The notes: a model not told the origin generated them from the letters alone. A DNA stretch of 64,000 nt from Tissierellia bacterium (GCA_030537855.1 JAUNVD010000007.1:1-64000); one strand, 5' to 3'; shown: positions 1 through 9,021, numbered from the stretch's first letter. Translations and numbers: made by a program.

Positions 1-198
1 CTCCCTAAACTCAATGACTTCATTAGGCGTGAGTTTCATCTTCCAACAAATCTGCTCTAAATTTTTCATTGTAATGTACTCCTTCTTCCCTAATTTTGCC
101 AATACATTTCCAGAAATCTCAGCGAAGTGTTGAAATTCCACTTTACCTATTTCTCATTTGACTAATTCTATCCATAAAGGTCTATAACTGACTCCCAT
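1..198 (-). pseudogene. XRE/Cro-type HTH regulator, interrupted, runs off left edge
   Basis: Minus-strand frame opening at an ATG at 198 and continuing past position 1. The translation begins MGVSYRPLWIELVK, hits an in-frame TGA at 156-154, then continues EIGKVEFQHFAEISGNVLAK and ends in the window with LTPNEVIEFRE. This is the layout of the small Cro/C1-type helix-turn-helix proteins common on clostridial mobile elements: a lead-in helix, the HTH around AEISGNVLAKLGK, then LEQICWKMKLTPNEV. A single CGA or AGA to TGA change would explain the stop. A restart at ATG 69, preceded by AGAAGGAG, could yield only a fragment without the HTH. The frame is open on both sides of the stop, so decay looks recent. 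A sequencing error cannot be excluded. Confidence 0.6.
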
Positions 199-221
199 TT
201 TTATCTTCTCAATTTTTATAG

Positions 222-545
222 TCATACTAAAGCTCTTTCTTTTATTTTTCTTACTGAATTTGAAACTATATTTACTTCAACAGACAATATTACCTCTATG
301 TCACCTATAGATTTTAATGTAAGATCTCAGCTCGTTTCTGAAAATGACCTTCTTTCATAAACTTAAGTTTGTCTATGATCTCTTAATCAACAACAACTCT
401 AACATGTTATGAATTTAAAAACCCATTGTTTAAATCCAATAATGTAGCATTCTAGACACCAATATTCCTCTTTTCTGAATTAAGTCCATCCAAAATTGTA
501 TATATTGCCTTTTCTTATCTATCAAGATTTGGGTTAGTTCTGAAT
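222..545 (-). pseudogene. unidentified decayed coding remnant
   Basis: The minus strand holds one readable frame broken by several stops. Legible stretches include EKAIYTILDGLNSEKRNIGV, NATLLDLNNGFLNS and EIIDKLKFMKEGHFQKRAE. After an apparent frameshift it continues as DLTLKSIGDIEVILSVEV and ends at TGA 224-222, only 23 bases before the start of the broken HTH gene. Amino-acid composition looks protein-like but I do not recognise the family. I infer a dead gene that was once co-transcribed with the HTH gene. Nothing further is visible between 546 and 705. Confidence 0.35.
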
Positions 546-705
546 CTTTAATTCTCTATAACCTAACCTGATACCTATAATAAATATCCCCTTTTAAATT
601 ACATTATAAATCAATATTCTAAGAAGTTAGTTCGTAACATAATAATTGTTTTTGATATAAGCATTTAACATTAACCATTCATTCACTAAACATATTCGAG
701 TAATT

Positions 706-1113
706 TTAATCCTTTAAAACTATTTTTTCCATTCGATAACAAATAAATATCATTCCCAAAATTGAGGGTGTTAAAATAATAAACATACCAATAAAATAAT
801 TATATAGATTAAAAACTTCTCCTAATATCATCGTAATCAAAGTAATAACTATTCCTATAATCCCTAACTTAATACTCGATTTATTCCAATAGATATTTCC
901 ATTCACCCAATTAGATTTACTTTTAGCAAGTCTTGGAAGAGCATAATGGGATAACCCTATATACTTATAAGAAGAGAATCTTTCTCTTCCTCTTTTAAAT
1001 TCTTCTCTAATTTCCTTTGGTGGATATGGTTTTGGATTCCTTAAATTATTATAATTAACGGCAATAATTAAAATATATATACCTAGAAATACTAAATAAA
1101 GAGTATTACTCAT
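706..1113 (-). CDS. hypothetical membrane protein, 135 aa
   Basis: Unrecognised protein. It has an N-terminal hydrophobic segment (about residues 4-20), a basic soluble stretch (about 25-75, containing PYPPKEIREEFKRGRERF), then two close membrane segments (about 82-102 and 106-128) and a short charged tail. The layout resembles SdpI-like or other small bacterial membrane proteins, but no diagnostic motif is visible. The start is supported by AGGAG eight bases upstream of ATG. It stands alone between two patches of decayed mobile-element DNA, so it may be element cargo. Function unknown. Confidence 0.6.
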   Translation of the reverse strand: MSNTLYLVFLGIYILIIAVNYNNLRNPKPYPPKEIREEFKRGRERFSSYKYIGLSHYALPRLAKSKSNWVNGNIYWNKSSIKLGIIGIVITLITMILGEVFNLYNYFIGMFIILTPSILGMIFICYRMEKIVLKD

Positions 1114-1240
1114 AAAACATCTCCTGTTTATATAGACATTTCTGATTAAACTATCTACATTATATCAATTATCTTGTTATTTTAAAATATAGCCTTTTCT
1201 TTTTAATATTAATTCAATTCTCATGCTTGTTCTGTCATCT

Positions 1241-1381
1241 CTATTTTGGTATCAATTGTTTGATCCTTTGAGATTTTGCACTAGGGTTGTCATTACCATA
1301 ACCTTTCATTAAGTTGATAACGCCCCATGCTCCAAGTTCTGTTCCTACTGCCATTACTAAAATCTTTAATACGTCAACTAC
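1241..1381 (-). pseudogene. Maff2-family conjugative-element protein fragment
   Basis: A 46-codon minus-strand frame without a start reads VVDVLKILVMAVG, then ELGAWGVINLMKGYGNDNPS and AKSQRIKQLIPK, then TAG at 1243-1241. This matches the conserved core of Maff2 proteins, small membrane proteins of Tn916/Tn1549-like conjugative elements with the hallmark GVINL-x-GYGNDNPGAKSQGIKQL. The usual C-terminal membrane helix after KQL is missing and a TAA precedes the fragment, so it is a relic. The flanking DNA (1114-1240 and 1382-1503) holds no supported gene. An open frame at 1374-1583 contains KINGKKWININATCVKEVEF, possibly another relic, but it runs through the guaA terminator. Confidence 0.6.
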
Positions 1382-1503
1382 TTATATGAAATATTCCATA
1401 TTTTTCTTCTCGTTCAAAGCTAGTAAACTCCACCTCTTTCACGCAAGTTGCATTAATATTAATCCACTTCTTTCCATTGATCTTGCACTCCTTTATTTTT
1501 AAA

Positions 1504-1540
1504 CTAAAAAAGACGACTGGAATTTTTCTTTCCAATCGCC
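1504..1540 (-). terminator. intrinsic terminator of guaA
   Basis: On the minus strand an 11-bp stem (GGCGATTGGAA with TTCCAGTCGTC, two G-T wobbles) is followed by TTTTTTAG. It lies 56 bases past the guaA stop codon. Confidence 0.75.
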
Positions 1541-1595
1541 TAATACTTTTTTCTATTTTGCAATAGTAACTGAAGATATTCAAAGCCTTATAATA

Positions 1596-3128
1596 TTACT
1601 CCCACTCAATGGTTGCTGGTGGTTTACTTGTAATATCATATACAATTCGGTTAATATGTTTTACTTCTCCTACAATTCTGGAGCTTATTTTTTCTAAGAT
1701 ATCATAGGGGATTCTTGCCCAATCTGCTGTCATAAAGTCGGTGGTGGTGACTCCTCGTAATGCTAAGGTATAATCATAGGTTCTATAATCTCCCATAACT
1801 CCTACAGAGCGGTTAGAGGTAAGAACTGCAAAGTATTGGTTGATCGCTCGTTCTAATCCTGCTTTTTTTATTTCATCTCGATAGATATAATCCGCATCTC
1901 TTAAGATATCTAATTTTTCTTTCGTGATTTCGCCAATTACACGAATTCCAAGTCCTGGTCCTGGGAATGGTTGTCTCCAAACTAGATAATCTGCAAGACC
2001 AATTTCTTCTCCCAGTTCTCTTACTTCGTCTTTAAATAAATCTCTTAAGGGTTCAATTAATCCTTTAAAGTCTACGACTTCTGGAAGGCCTCCTACATTA
2101 TGGTGACTTTTAATAACCGCTGCTTCTCCTTCTCCACTTTCGATAACATCAGGATAAATAGTTCCTTGGGCTAAGTAATCTACTTGTCCAATTTTCTTTC
2201 CTTCTTCTTCAAAGACACGTATAAATTCTTCTCCAATGATTTTACGTTTTTCTTCTGGTTCTGTGACTCCTTCTAATTTCTTCAAGAAACGTTCTTGGGC
2301 ATTGACACGAATAAAGTTCATACCAGAATCTTTAAAGGCCGCTTCTACTTCATCTCCTTCATTTTTTCGCATAAGTCCATGGTCTACAAAAATACAGGTT
2401 AGTTGGTTTCCAATAGCCTCGGTTAAAAGTTTGGCACATACGGAAGAGTCTACTCCTCCTGATAAAGCAAGTAGTACTTTTCCCTCTCCCACTTCTTCTC
2501 GAATATTGTTGATGGCAGCTTTTACATAGTTTTCCATGGTCCAATCTCCAGTACATCCACAAATATCGTAAAGGAAATTCTTTAACATATCTTTTCCTTC
2601 ATGGGTATGATGGACTTCTGGATGAAATTGAACTCCATAAATATGCTTTTTATGGTTTGCCATAGCAGCATGAACCGATAAATCTGTAGAGGCGATGGTT
2701 TCAAATTCTTCTGGTAATTTTGTTACCATATCGTGATGACTCATCCAAACTTGGTTAGTTTCCATTAATTCTTTAAAGAATGGTGAATCTATGTCTAGTT
2801 GTGTTTTCGTCTTACCAAATTCTTTAGCATCTCCTAATTCCACTTTTCCACCTAAATCTGAGGCAATAAGTTGCATCCCATAGCATATTCCTAGTATAGG
2901 AATTCCTAAGTCATAAATCTCTGTGGAAATCCTTGGTGGATTTTCATCGTAAACAGAATCTGCTCCTCCAGTAAAGATAATTCCTTCTGGTTTTTTCTCT
3001 TTTATCACTTCAAAAGCTTTTTTATAAGGAATTACTTCACAAAACACATGCCATTCTCGTACTCTTCTTGCAATAATTTGGCTATACTGTCCTCCAAAAT
3101 CAACTATTATTATTTCTTGATGATCCAT
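1596..3128 (-). CDS. guaA: GMP synthase (glutamine-hydrolysing)
   Basis: Converts XMP, glutamine and ATP to GMP in the cytoplasm, the last step of guanine nucleotide synthesis. At 510 aa it is full length. The N-terminal class I amidotransferase domain has the nucleophile Cys82 (GICYGMQL) and the partners His169 and Glu171 (FHPEVHH). The ATP pyrophosphatase domain has the P-loop SGGVDSS at 223-229. The C-terminal dimerisation domain ends in the family signature KPPATIEWE. The start is preceded by AAAGGGGGAACAAG. It forms a single-gene unit with its own terminator. A TATAAT box at 3177-3172 is the likely -10. No purine riboswitch is visible in the short leader. Confidence 0.97.
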   Translation of the reverse strand: MDHQEIIIVDFGGQYSQIIARRVREWHVFCEVIPYKKAFEVIKEKKPEGIIFTGGADSVYDENPPRISTEIYDLGIPILGICYGMQLIASDLGGKVELGDAKEFGKTKTQLDIDSPFFKELMETNQVWMSHHDMVTKLPEEFETIASTDLSVHAAMANHKKHIYGVQFHPEVHHTHEGKDMLKNFLYDICGCTGDWTMENYVKAAINNIREEVGEGKVLLALSGGVDSSVCAKLLTEAIGNQLTCIFVDHGLMRKNEGDEVEAAFKDSGMNFIRVNAQERFLKKLEGVTEPEEKRKIIGEEFIRVFEEEGKKIGQVDYLAQGTIYPDVIESGEGEAAVIKSHHNVGGLPEVVDFKGLIEPLRDLFKDEVRELGEEIGLADYLVWRQPFPGPGLGIRVIGEITKEKLDILRDADYIYRDEIKKAGLERAINQYFAVLTSNRSVGVMGDYRTYDYTLALRGVTTTDFMTADWARIPYDILEKISSRIVGEVKHINRIVYDITSKPPATIEWE

Positions 3129-3207
3129 CTTGTTCCCCCTTTTGATTCTACATATATAGGATACTTCCTTTATTATATCTTAATTTTTGAATCCTGTGTT
3201 AAAATTT

Positions 3208-3237
3208 TAAAAAACAGGCCGGTAAACCGACCTGTTC
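3208..3237 (-). terminator. intrinsic terminator of the dipeptidase operon
   Basis: Minus-strand stem AACAGGTCGG / CCGGCCTGTT with loop TTTA, followed by a T-run, starting directly after the dipeptidase stop codon. Confidence 0.8.
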
Positions 3238-3238
3238 T

Positions 3239-4216
3239 TTATCCTATAATATTTCTAATATAGTTTTCCATGTTTTCATGGGAAATTTTACGAATTTCTT
3301 CTTCTGTAAATCCTCGTTTTTTCATCATCGCCAAGATATTAGGAATATCTTCTTCTCCTAATAAATCCCTTGGAGTAGCTGTCAAGCCTTCTGGAGGCTT
3401 CATAGTTCCTTGGGCTTCTAATGGAAGAAAATCCATAAAGTCAAATCCAAATCCAACTTGGTCAATACCCATAATGGATACTATATGCTCTAATTGAATA
3501 ACAAGATGCTCTAAATCTTGTTTTTTCAAATCATCAGATATGAAATCACAAGCTGCATTTAATCCAACGATTCCTCCTACTTCCCGTAAAGCTTTTAGCA
3601 TATCGTCTTTTAAGTTTCTTTTATGGGAAGCTAATGCTCTTGCATTAGAATGACTTGCCATAATAGGCCCATTGGTAATCTTCATCATATCCCAAAAGCC
3701 ATCATCATTTAAATGACTCACATCTACAATCATTCCTAAATCTTGCATGAGATGAACCACTTTTTTACCTGCTTCTGTTAGTCCTCCTGAAAATTTTGGT
3801 CCTTTTGCCAAAGCATTTTCTTCGTTCCAAGTAAGTCCTGCATGACGTACTCCATCTTCATAATAATATTTTTTTAGTAGTTCTAAATCTGTTCCTAAAT
3901 GAGGTAATCCTTCCATTCCTAGGAGAACCCCTATTTTTCCTTCTTTCAGTGCCTCTTCATAGTCACTCCAAGTTAGAACTTGTTTAATAGCTTTTGCTTC
4001 TTTAAATTCATCATGGATGGATTGAAGCATTCCTGTAACCCAACCTAAATAATCATGTTGATGGGCTTCGTCTGTCCATACTACAAAAATAGATCCTGTT
4101 ACATTTCCTTTTCGAAAACTTTCTTCATAGTGATGATGAAAGACATTTCTTTCTCCTTCTCGTCTTCTGTAATGAATATCTGTAAATAAGTCTGAGTGTG
4201 CGTTAAATACACGCAT
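3239..4216 (-). CDS. membrane dipeptidase-type peptidase, family M19
   Basis: Predicted zinc dipeptidase (renal dipeptidase/MDP family, 325 aa), hydrolysing dipeptides and possibly dehydro- or D-containing ones. The family metal ligands are visible: the N-terminal HxD-type motif in NAHSDLFTDI, Glu in LLGMEGLPHLG, and histidines in VDVSHLNDDGFWD and ASHSNARAL. The segment after them (HKRNLKDDM) is also typical. There is no signal peptide, so it is probably cytosolic, as is usual for Firmicutes members. It starts 19 bases after the DUF819 gene and is surely co-transcribed with it, which suggests uptake or export linked to peptide use. A paralogue lies at 53689-54672. Confidence 0.9.
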   Translation of the reverse strand: MRVFNAHSDLFTDIHYRRREGERNVFHHHYEESFRKGNVTGSIFVVWTDEAHQHDYLGWVTGMLQSIHDEFKEAKAIKQVLTWSDYEEALKEGKIGVLLGMEGLPHLGTDLELLKKYYYEDGVRHAGLTWNEENALAKGPKFSGGLTEAGKKVVHLMQDLGMIVDVSHLNDDGFWDMMKITNGPIMASHSNARALASHKRNLKDDMLKALREVGGIVGLNAACDFISDDLKKQDLEHLVIQLEHIVSIMGIDQVGFGFDFMDFLPLEAQGTMKPPEGLTATPRDLLGEEDIPNILAMMKKRGFTEEEIRKISHENMENYIRNIIG

Positions 4217-4235
4217 GTTATCACCTTCTTTTCTC

Positions 4236-5432
4236 TTACATCAAGAAGTTACCTACAATGGTTCCAAAATAGTTCCCTACAATATATCCAAAGAGTCCAA
4301 CGAAAATTCCTGGTCCGATAAGATTTGTCCAACCTTGGGAAATCGCCATAGCAGATGCTGTTGCAGGTCCACCAATATTTGCATTGGAAGCTATAATGGC
4401 ATCCTCCATGTTAAAGTTAAAGATTTTCGCTCCTGCAAAGGTAATAAGCATGTTGATAAGAACCATAATAAAACAAAATACCAATAATAAAGGTGCGGTT
4501 TTTATTATAATTGGAATGGATGCTGGTACCCCAATTACAACGAAGAATATATAAATGAGGAAGTTCCCCACTTCGTCTGTTCCGTTAATATTATCAAAGA
4601 ACTTAGGGAATAAAGTTGCTAAAATCATCGTCAATGTTGTAATAATTAAAAATGAATTTCCAAATAATTGATTTAAAATATCCATTAACACATTAGATGT
4701 AGGTATTACACTATCAAAGAAATCTGCAATAATATTGGATACTGCCACTATAGTTGTTGCTGTTGCAAAGGTCATAGCAATATCATAAGCTGTTGTAGCT
4801 TTTTTCACTTCTTCTTTTTGATCTGTTGCTAATTTTCCATGTTTTTCGATTTCATCAATGTATGGATGGTTTAAATTATTACGGAAAAATCCAATTTTTG
4901 GTACAGCAAGAAGAACAATAAAGTATAATGCCATATTAAAGTTATCCGCAACAGTTGCTGCTGAAATCATTGTCTTTGATACATTAAAGATAGATGATAA
5001 GGCAACAAAGTTCACTCCACCACCCATGTATGATCCTGTCATAATTCCTGCAATTTGTGCTAGTTCAGGTATGAAAGATTTTAATGCAGCATGAGCTACA
5101 ATAGCACCTACAATCGTTCCTATCCCTGATATAATAAACAGAATCATAAGTTTTCCTGATTCACGAAAGATTCGTTTCATATTACTCTTAAAAAGTAACA
5201 TAGGTATACTTAAAGGTATAACATATTCCCAAACAGTATCATATACAGGAGATTCCATAGGAATTACTTTCAAGTTCGTTAATATTACTGCTCCAATAAG
5301 TCCTATAATAGCACCTGTGATTTTTTGAGCCCAAGCATACTTACTTTCTAGATAAATACTTACAGCTGTTATAACTAATAAGATTGCCCAAAGTAGCCAA
5401 GTTTGGTCTGGGTGAATTAATGCTTGATCCAT
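4236..5432 (-). CDS. DUF819 family membrane protein (YjcL-like)
   Basis: Polytopic membrane protein of 398 aa with roughly ten hydrophobic segments spread over its whole length. It shows family features of DUF819/YjcL: a conserved N-terminal block with IPLSIPMLLFKSN, a central GTIVGAIVAHAAL segment and a C-terminal ASNANIGGPATASAMA motif that resembles ion-coupled transporter re-entrant loops. Substrate unknown. It is the first gene of a two-gene operon with an M19 dipeptidase, so I infer transport of a peptide or amino acid. The opposite-strand XRE-cupin regulator is an obvious candidate for its control. The ATG start has GAAAGGAGAAAAAC upstream. Confidence 0.85.
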   Translation of the reverse strand: MDQALIHPDQTWLLWAILLVITAVSIYLESKYAWAQKITGAIIGLIGAVILTNLKVIPMESPVYDTVWEYVIPLSIPMLLFKSNMKRIFRESGKLMILFIISGIGTIVGAIVAHAALKSFIPELAQIAGIMTGSYMGGGVNFVALSSIFNVSKTMISAATVADNFNMALYFIVLLAVPKIGFFRNNLNHPYIDEIEKHGKLATDQKEEVKKATTAYDIAMTFATATTIVAVSNIIADFFDSVIPTSNVLMDILNQLFGNSFLIITTLTMILATLFPKFFDNINGTDEVGNFLIYIFFVVIGVPASIPIIIKTAPLLLVFCFIMVLINMLITFAGAKIFNFNMEDAIIASNANIGGPATASAMAISQGWTNLIGPGIFVGLFGYIVGNYFGTIVGNFLM

Positions 5433-5660
5433 GTTTTTCTCCTTTCTATTTTTAAATATCTTCCTACATGGTATTCATATCATACCCTCTTTGAAATTTT
5501 TTTATGCATAATATATCAATATTTTTTTGTAATTTTAATTTATTGATGATTTCTCCTTTTGTAGAGTTTCAAAAGAGATTCTAAATGATAATGTCAATTA
5601 ATAAAATTGAATAATCCCTTTAGTATTTTAAATTTTTTCCCTTTTTTCAAAATACTATGG

Positions 5661-5666
5661 TATAAT
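5661..5666 (+). promoter_or_regulatory. probable -10 box of the XRE-cupin gene
   Basis: Perfect TATAAT 22 bases upstream of the ATG at 5688. No good -35 element is seen at 17 bases (TCCCTT), so the promoter may need an activator or be weak. It lies in a 255-base divergent intergenic region shared with the DUF819 gene. Confidence 0.5.
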
Positions 5667-5687
5667 CTTAACATAGGGGGTGTTACT

Positions 5688-6245
5688 ATGGGTTCAAAAT
5701 TTACCGGTAACAAAATCCGAGTTTTAAGAAAAAGCAAAAATATGAGCATCAAGGATTTAGCAGAAAAAAGTGATCTTAGTACCGGTTTAATTAGTCAAAT
5801 TGAACGTGATCTTGTATCCCCTTCCGTCAATGCAATGACGAGAATTGTCCAAGCTTTGGATTCAACAATGGGTGAATTCTTTGATGAAGAATTTACAAAA
5901 GAAAGTCCAATCATTATCAAAAAGGACAAAAGAAAAGAAATTTCCGTAAATGATATGCATCGTGTATCAGAAGTGTTATCTCCAACGGATAATCGTCTTA
6001 TTGAGATGGTTCTAATGCGTTTAGGAAAACACGACGGTAAAGGGCATTTAAAGTTATCATCGCATGAGGGAGAGGAGTGCGGTTATATCATTCAAGGGCG
6101 TATGACAATACTCATTGAAGACGAAGTCTATGAATTAGAAGCAGGAGATAGTTTCTATTTTGAGAGTACTAAGCCCCATCAATATGTGAATTATGATGAT
6201 GAGGAATGTATTTCTATTTGGGCAATGACTCCGCCTAGTTATTAA
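5688..6245 (+). CDS. XRE family regulator with C-terminal cupin domain
   Basis: DNA-binding regulator of 185 aa. An N-terminal Cro/C1 helix-turn-helix (about residues 6-62, with IKDLAEKSDLSTGLISQIER) is joined to a C-terminal cupin sensor domain (about 110-180, with SHEGEECGYIIQGRMTILI and FESTKPHQY). This is the standard architecture of small-molecule-responsive regulators of amino acid or polyamine metabolism. The start at 5688 was chosen because AGGGGG lies eight bases upstream. The open frame extends further upstream but starts without a binding site there. It is divergent from the DUF819-dipeptidase operon, which I infer to be its target. Confidence 0.88.
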   Translation: MGSKFTGNKIRVLRKSKNMSIKDLAEKSDLSTGLISQIERDLVSPSVNAMTRIVQALDSTMGEFFDEEFTKESPIIIKKDKRKEISVNDMHRVSEVLSPTDNRLIEMVLMRLGKHDGKGHLKLSSHEGEECGYIIQGRMTILIEDEVYELEAGDSFYFESTKPHQYVNYDDEECISIWAMTPPSY

Positions 6246-6265
6246 TACATATGGATGAAAATCGC

Positions 6266-6300
6266 CAAAGGACCCGAAGAACGGGTCCTTTGTTATGTTT
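6266..6300. terminator. bidirectional intrinsic terminator
   Basis: Perfect 10-bp stem AAAGGACCCG / CGGGTCCTTT with a five-base loop. It lies between the convergent XRE-cupin gene and the pullulanase end of the glycogen operon and probably serves both. Confidence 0.75.
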
Positions 6301-7975
6301 CAAATATTAATATACTATTATTTTCTATTTTCTCTTCTGAAAAACAAGGAACTTTACTTTCTCCCTCTTCGGAAAATACGCGGTAAACATCTTTTATCCC
6401 ATATTTCTCTGGTTGGAAGATTATGTCTTCATTTCTGCCATTAATAGCTACATACATTGTTTTTTCTCCATAAAGACCATATAATAAAAATCCATCTTTA
6501 TTTTCCAAGACTTTACCTTCTACTTCTTTTCCTCGAAGAAGTTTTTCTTTCCGAAATTTTAGTAAATCTTTAATATATTGGTAGGTTCCATAATGATGCC
6601 ATTTTTCTGACCAATGAAGTGCGTTAACGGAAGCTGGCCCTTGATAGGTATTTTTTAAGCCTCCTTTTCCTTTTTGCCATTCATTTCCTCCAGCCATAAG
6701 GATTGGCCCCCTTGCCAAGGCCAAAAGACTCATTCCTAATTTATATTTCCGACTTAATAGTTCATCATTTCCTAATCCAAACTTTTTTAGTTGATCCCAT
6801 AAAATATAATCATCATGACAGTTCAAGTAGTAAAGATGTTTTTTCGATGGATACAAAAGAGCTTGTAATATTTTATCTCCTTCTTGAAAATCTCCACCTA
6901 AAAAACCTCCAAATCCAAAGTTATTACCACGTACAGCATCTCGAAAGACATCGTCATAGATATAAAACCCAAGATCCTCTTTAGGGCTCCACCTTAAATG
7001 TTCTGGCATAGAGTCAGGTAAGGCTGACCAAGGTTCTCCATACAAAAATATATTTGGATTGATTTTTTCCAATCTCTTTTTTGCTTCGATTAAGAATTCT
7101 CGGTCTAATAATGCCATAAGGTCAAAGCGAAAACCATCTACTTGAAATTCTCGAACCCAATATTCTAAGGTATCTAATAATAATTTTTGGATATGTGGAT
7201 GTTCTGTAGCTAATTCATTTCCCACTCCAGAACCATTGGCAATTTCCCCTTTTTTTGTCTTACGATAATAGTTTCCTTGACTTAGTAAATATAAATTAGA
7301 ATCTTTCGTTCGATAGGTATGATTAAATACAATATCAAAAATTACTCCAATTCCATCTTTGTGTAAACTATCAATCATTTTTTTACATTCACATTTTGTT
7401 TTTTTAGGATTTTCAGGACTCGTTCCATAGCCAGGATGAAGAACCCGAAAATGTTCCGGATCATAGCCCCAATTATAGTTATCTTCTTCCAAATAGGCTA
7501 AAGGATCTCCAGTCATGGTAACAAAATCTGTTGGTGGCAAGAGATGAACCATAGTAATCCCTAAATCCTTTATATGAGATCTTCCTATATTATCTAAGTT
7601 CTCAGAAAACGCAGCAAAGGTTCCTGGGTATTGAAATCCTCCTTCAGGATCTATGGAAAAATCTTTTACATGAACTTCGTAAATCACAAGGTCATCTGAA
7701 GGTTCAAAGATTCTCTTTCTTGGTTCTGATTCTTGGGCATATCGACTTCGAATCCCATACACATCTGTTTCTGTACATTGTGGATCTGTAATTTCATATC
7801 GATCATCTAAGAGAAAGGTATAGTAATCTCCAGGTTTTAATGGATTAGGGGATATGAAAAATCCTTCCTTTTCTTTTTTCATAGGAAATCGAGAATAGGT
7901 ATTTCCTTCACTTCCGTGATATATAAGAAGATCCATAGATGTAATACCAATAGCTGGACAAAATAATTTGTTCAT
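6293..7975 (-). CDS. pulA: pullulanase-type glycogen debranching enzyme (GH13)
   Basis: Hydrolyses alpha-1,6 branches in glycogen-like glucan (560 aa). A short N-terminal carbohydrate-binding-like region precedes the GH13 barrel. The type I pullulanase signature YNWGYDP is present. The four GH13 regions are visible: DIVFNHT, GFRFDLMAL (nucleophile Asp), LYGEPW (acid Glu) and NCHDDYILWD. There is no signal peptide, so it acts on intracellular glycogen. The start at 7975 was chosen because GGAGGG lies just upstream and it overlaps the preceding stop as ATGA; an ATG four codons earlier lacks a binding site. It is the last gene of the glycogen operon. A GlgX-like role is equivalent. Confidence 0.88.
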   Translation of the reverse strand: MNKLFCPAIGITSMDLLIYHGSEGNTYSRFPMKKEKEGFFISPNPLKPGDYYTFLLDDRYEITDPQCTETDVYGIRSRYAQESEPRKRIFEPSDDLVIYEVHVKDFSIDPEGGFQYPGTFAAFSENLDNIGRSHIKDLGITMVHLLPPTDFVTMTGDPLAYLEEDNYNWGYDPEHFRVLHPGYGTSPENPKKTKCECKKMIDSLHKDGIGVIFDIVFNHTYRTKDSNLYLLSQGNYYRKTKKGEIANGSGVGNELATEHPHIQKLLLDTLEYWVREFQVDGFRFDLMALLDREFLIEAKKRLEKINPNIFLYGEPWSALPDSMPEHLRWSPKEDLGFYIYDDVFRDAVRGNNFGFGGFLGGDFQEGDKILQALLYPSKKHLYYLNCHDDYILWDQLKKFGLGNDELLSRKYKLGMSLLALARGPILMAGGNEWQKGKGGLKNTYQGPASVNALHWSEKWHHYGTYQYIKDLLKFRKEKLLRGKEVEGKVLENKDGFLLYGLYGEKTMYVAINGRNEDIIFQPEKYGIKDVYRVFSEEGESKVPCFSEEKIENNSILIFET

Positions 7976-9021
7976 AGTTCCCTCCATGTGCGAACACGTC
8001 GTAATAGACCTGGTTTTAAAAAATCATCTTTAGTTAGCTTCTTATCAATCCCATCTTTTAAGTATTCATAGGTAATGGAATTTATCACTGGTAGGGAAAT
8101 AACCTTTAGTTTTTCCCGTAAAGTTCTGTCTTCATTAATTTCACTTCCTAAATATTCAAATCTTCCAGGTAAGAACAAGGTAATGGCAGGTTCCCATAAA
8201 GCTGAATTTTCTTTTAAAAATTGGTATTCATATGTTAGTTCTCGTAACAATAGATGGTCTGGAACATTTTCTTCTACTAAAAGAAATCTTCCTATATTTG
8301 GAAAACTTCGTCTATAAAAAGAACCTAGTTGGTTTAAAAATTTCTTACGTTTCTCTTTCTTCCCCTTTTTTTTTCGTTCTTTTTCTACCATTTGATATTC
8401 ATAAACTCGAGCATATTTAAATAAAAGTGCATGATGATTTCTCTTTAAGCTAATAAGCTCTCGTTCTCCTTGCCACATTGAATAAAAAACTTCTTCATCC
8501 ACATCTCCAATGATTAATGGAGTATCTAAATGGGTCATTTGTAAAAAAGCTTCCTGATATCTTTCTCTAGGATTTTCTTTTTTCAATTTATGATATTCAT
8601 TTCCCTCTCCAGTTAGGGCAACTTCTTGAGGAAAAAGACCATAGGCAGAGGTCACTTTGGGACTAAAGGCTATAATCCTTCTTTCTCGTCCTAAATATCG
8701 TAAAAAAGTAGATGACTCACTTTCTGATAACTCTTCTTTTCGATACCATAGTAACAATTCTTCTTCAGGTGATAGATTACCATCTACAATTCTTGCCCCT
8801 ACTAAAGGTTCATCTGTTAAGAAATAGTACTCTAATGGTTTGCCGTTTCTACGATGTACTAAATTTTTTCGTAAAGACCAAAGAATGGTTTCTTCCAAGT
8901 CTACCCAAGTACCATTCTCAGGAGATACTCCTCGTAACAAAAGAAGGTCGTTTTCATATTTCTTCAAAAGCTCCCACTGTTTTTCCTTGGAGAATGGATT
9001 GATAAAGTTTTTTGTATTCAT
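7972..9021 (-). CDS. unrecognised protein encoded inside the glycogen operon
   Basis: 349-aa soluble protein that I cannot assign. There is no signal peptide or membrane segment. It is rich in charged residues, with a strongly basic stretch near residues 210-230 (KERKKKGKKEKRKK) that suggests nucleic-acid or polyanion binding or an interdomain linker. Readable stretches include WVDLEETILWSLRKNL, LLLWYRKEELSESE, HLDTPLIIGDVDEEVFYSMW and LWEPAITLFLPGRFEYLG. It starts within the last 68 bases of glgA (GGGAG about 13 bases upstream) and ends with ATGA overlapping pulA, so it is translationally tied to both. I infer a role in glycogen synthesis, degradation or its regulation. The long overlap leaves the start uncertain. 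Confidence 0.75.
   Translation of the reverse strand: MNTKNFINPFSKEKQWELLKKYENDLLLLRGVSPENGTWVDLEETILWSLRKNLVHRRNGKPLEYYFLTDEPLVGARIVDGNLSPEEELLLWYRKEELSESESSTFLRYLGRERRIIAFSPKVTSAYGLFPQEVALTGEGNEYHKLKKENPRERYQEAFLQMTHLDTPLIIGDVDEEVFYSMWQGERELISLKRNHHALLFKYARVYEYQMVEKERKKKGKKEKRKKFLNQLGSFYRRSFPNIGRFLLVEENVPDHLLLRELTYEYQFLKENSALWEPAITLFLPGRFEYLGSEINEDRTLREKLKVISLPVINSITYEYLKDGIDKKLTKDDFLKPGLLRRVRTWREL

Noticed and set aside
154-156. TGA read as selenocysteine because selenium genes are in the window
   Set aside because: The context is a basic helix of an HTH protein with no Cys counterpart, and the selenium genes here serve a labile cofactor, not selenocysteine.
1374-1583. Minus-strand open frame with KINGKKWININATCVKEVEF
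   Set aside because: It runs straight through the guaA terminator and overlaps the Maff2 fragment. No ribosome site fits its start; at most part of it is a relic.
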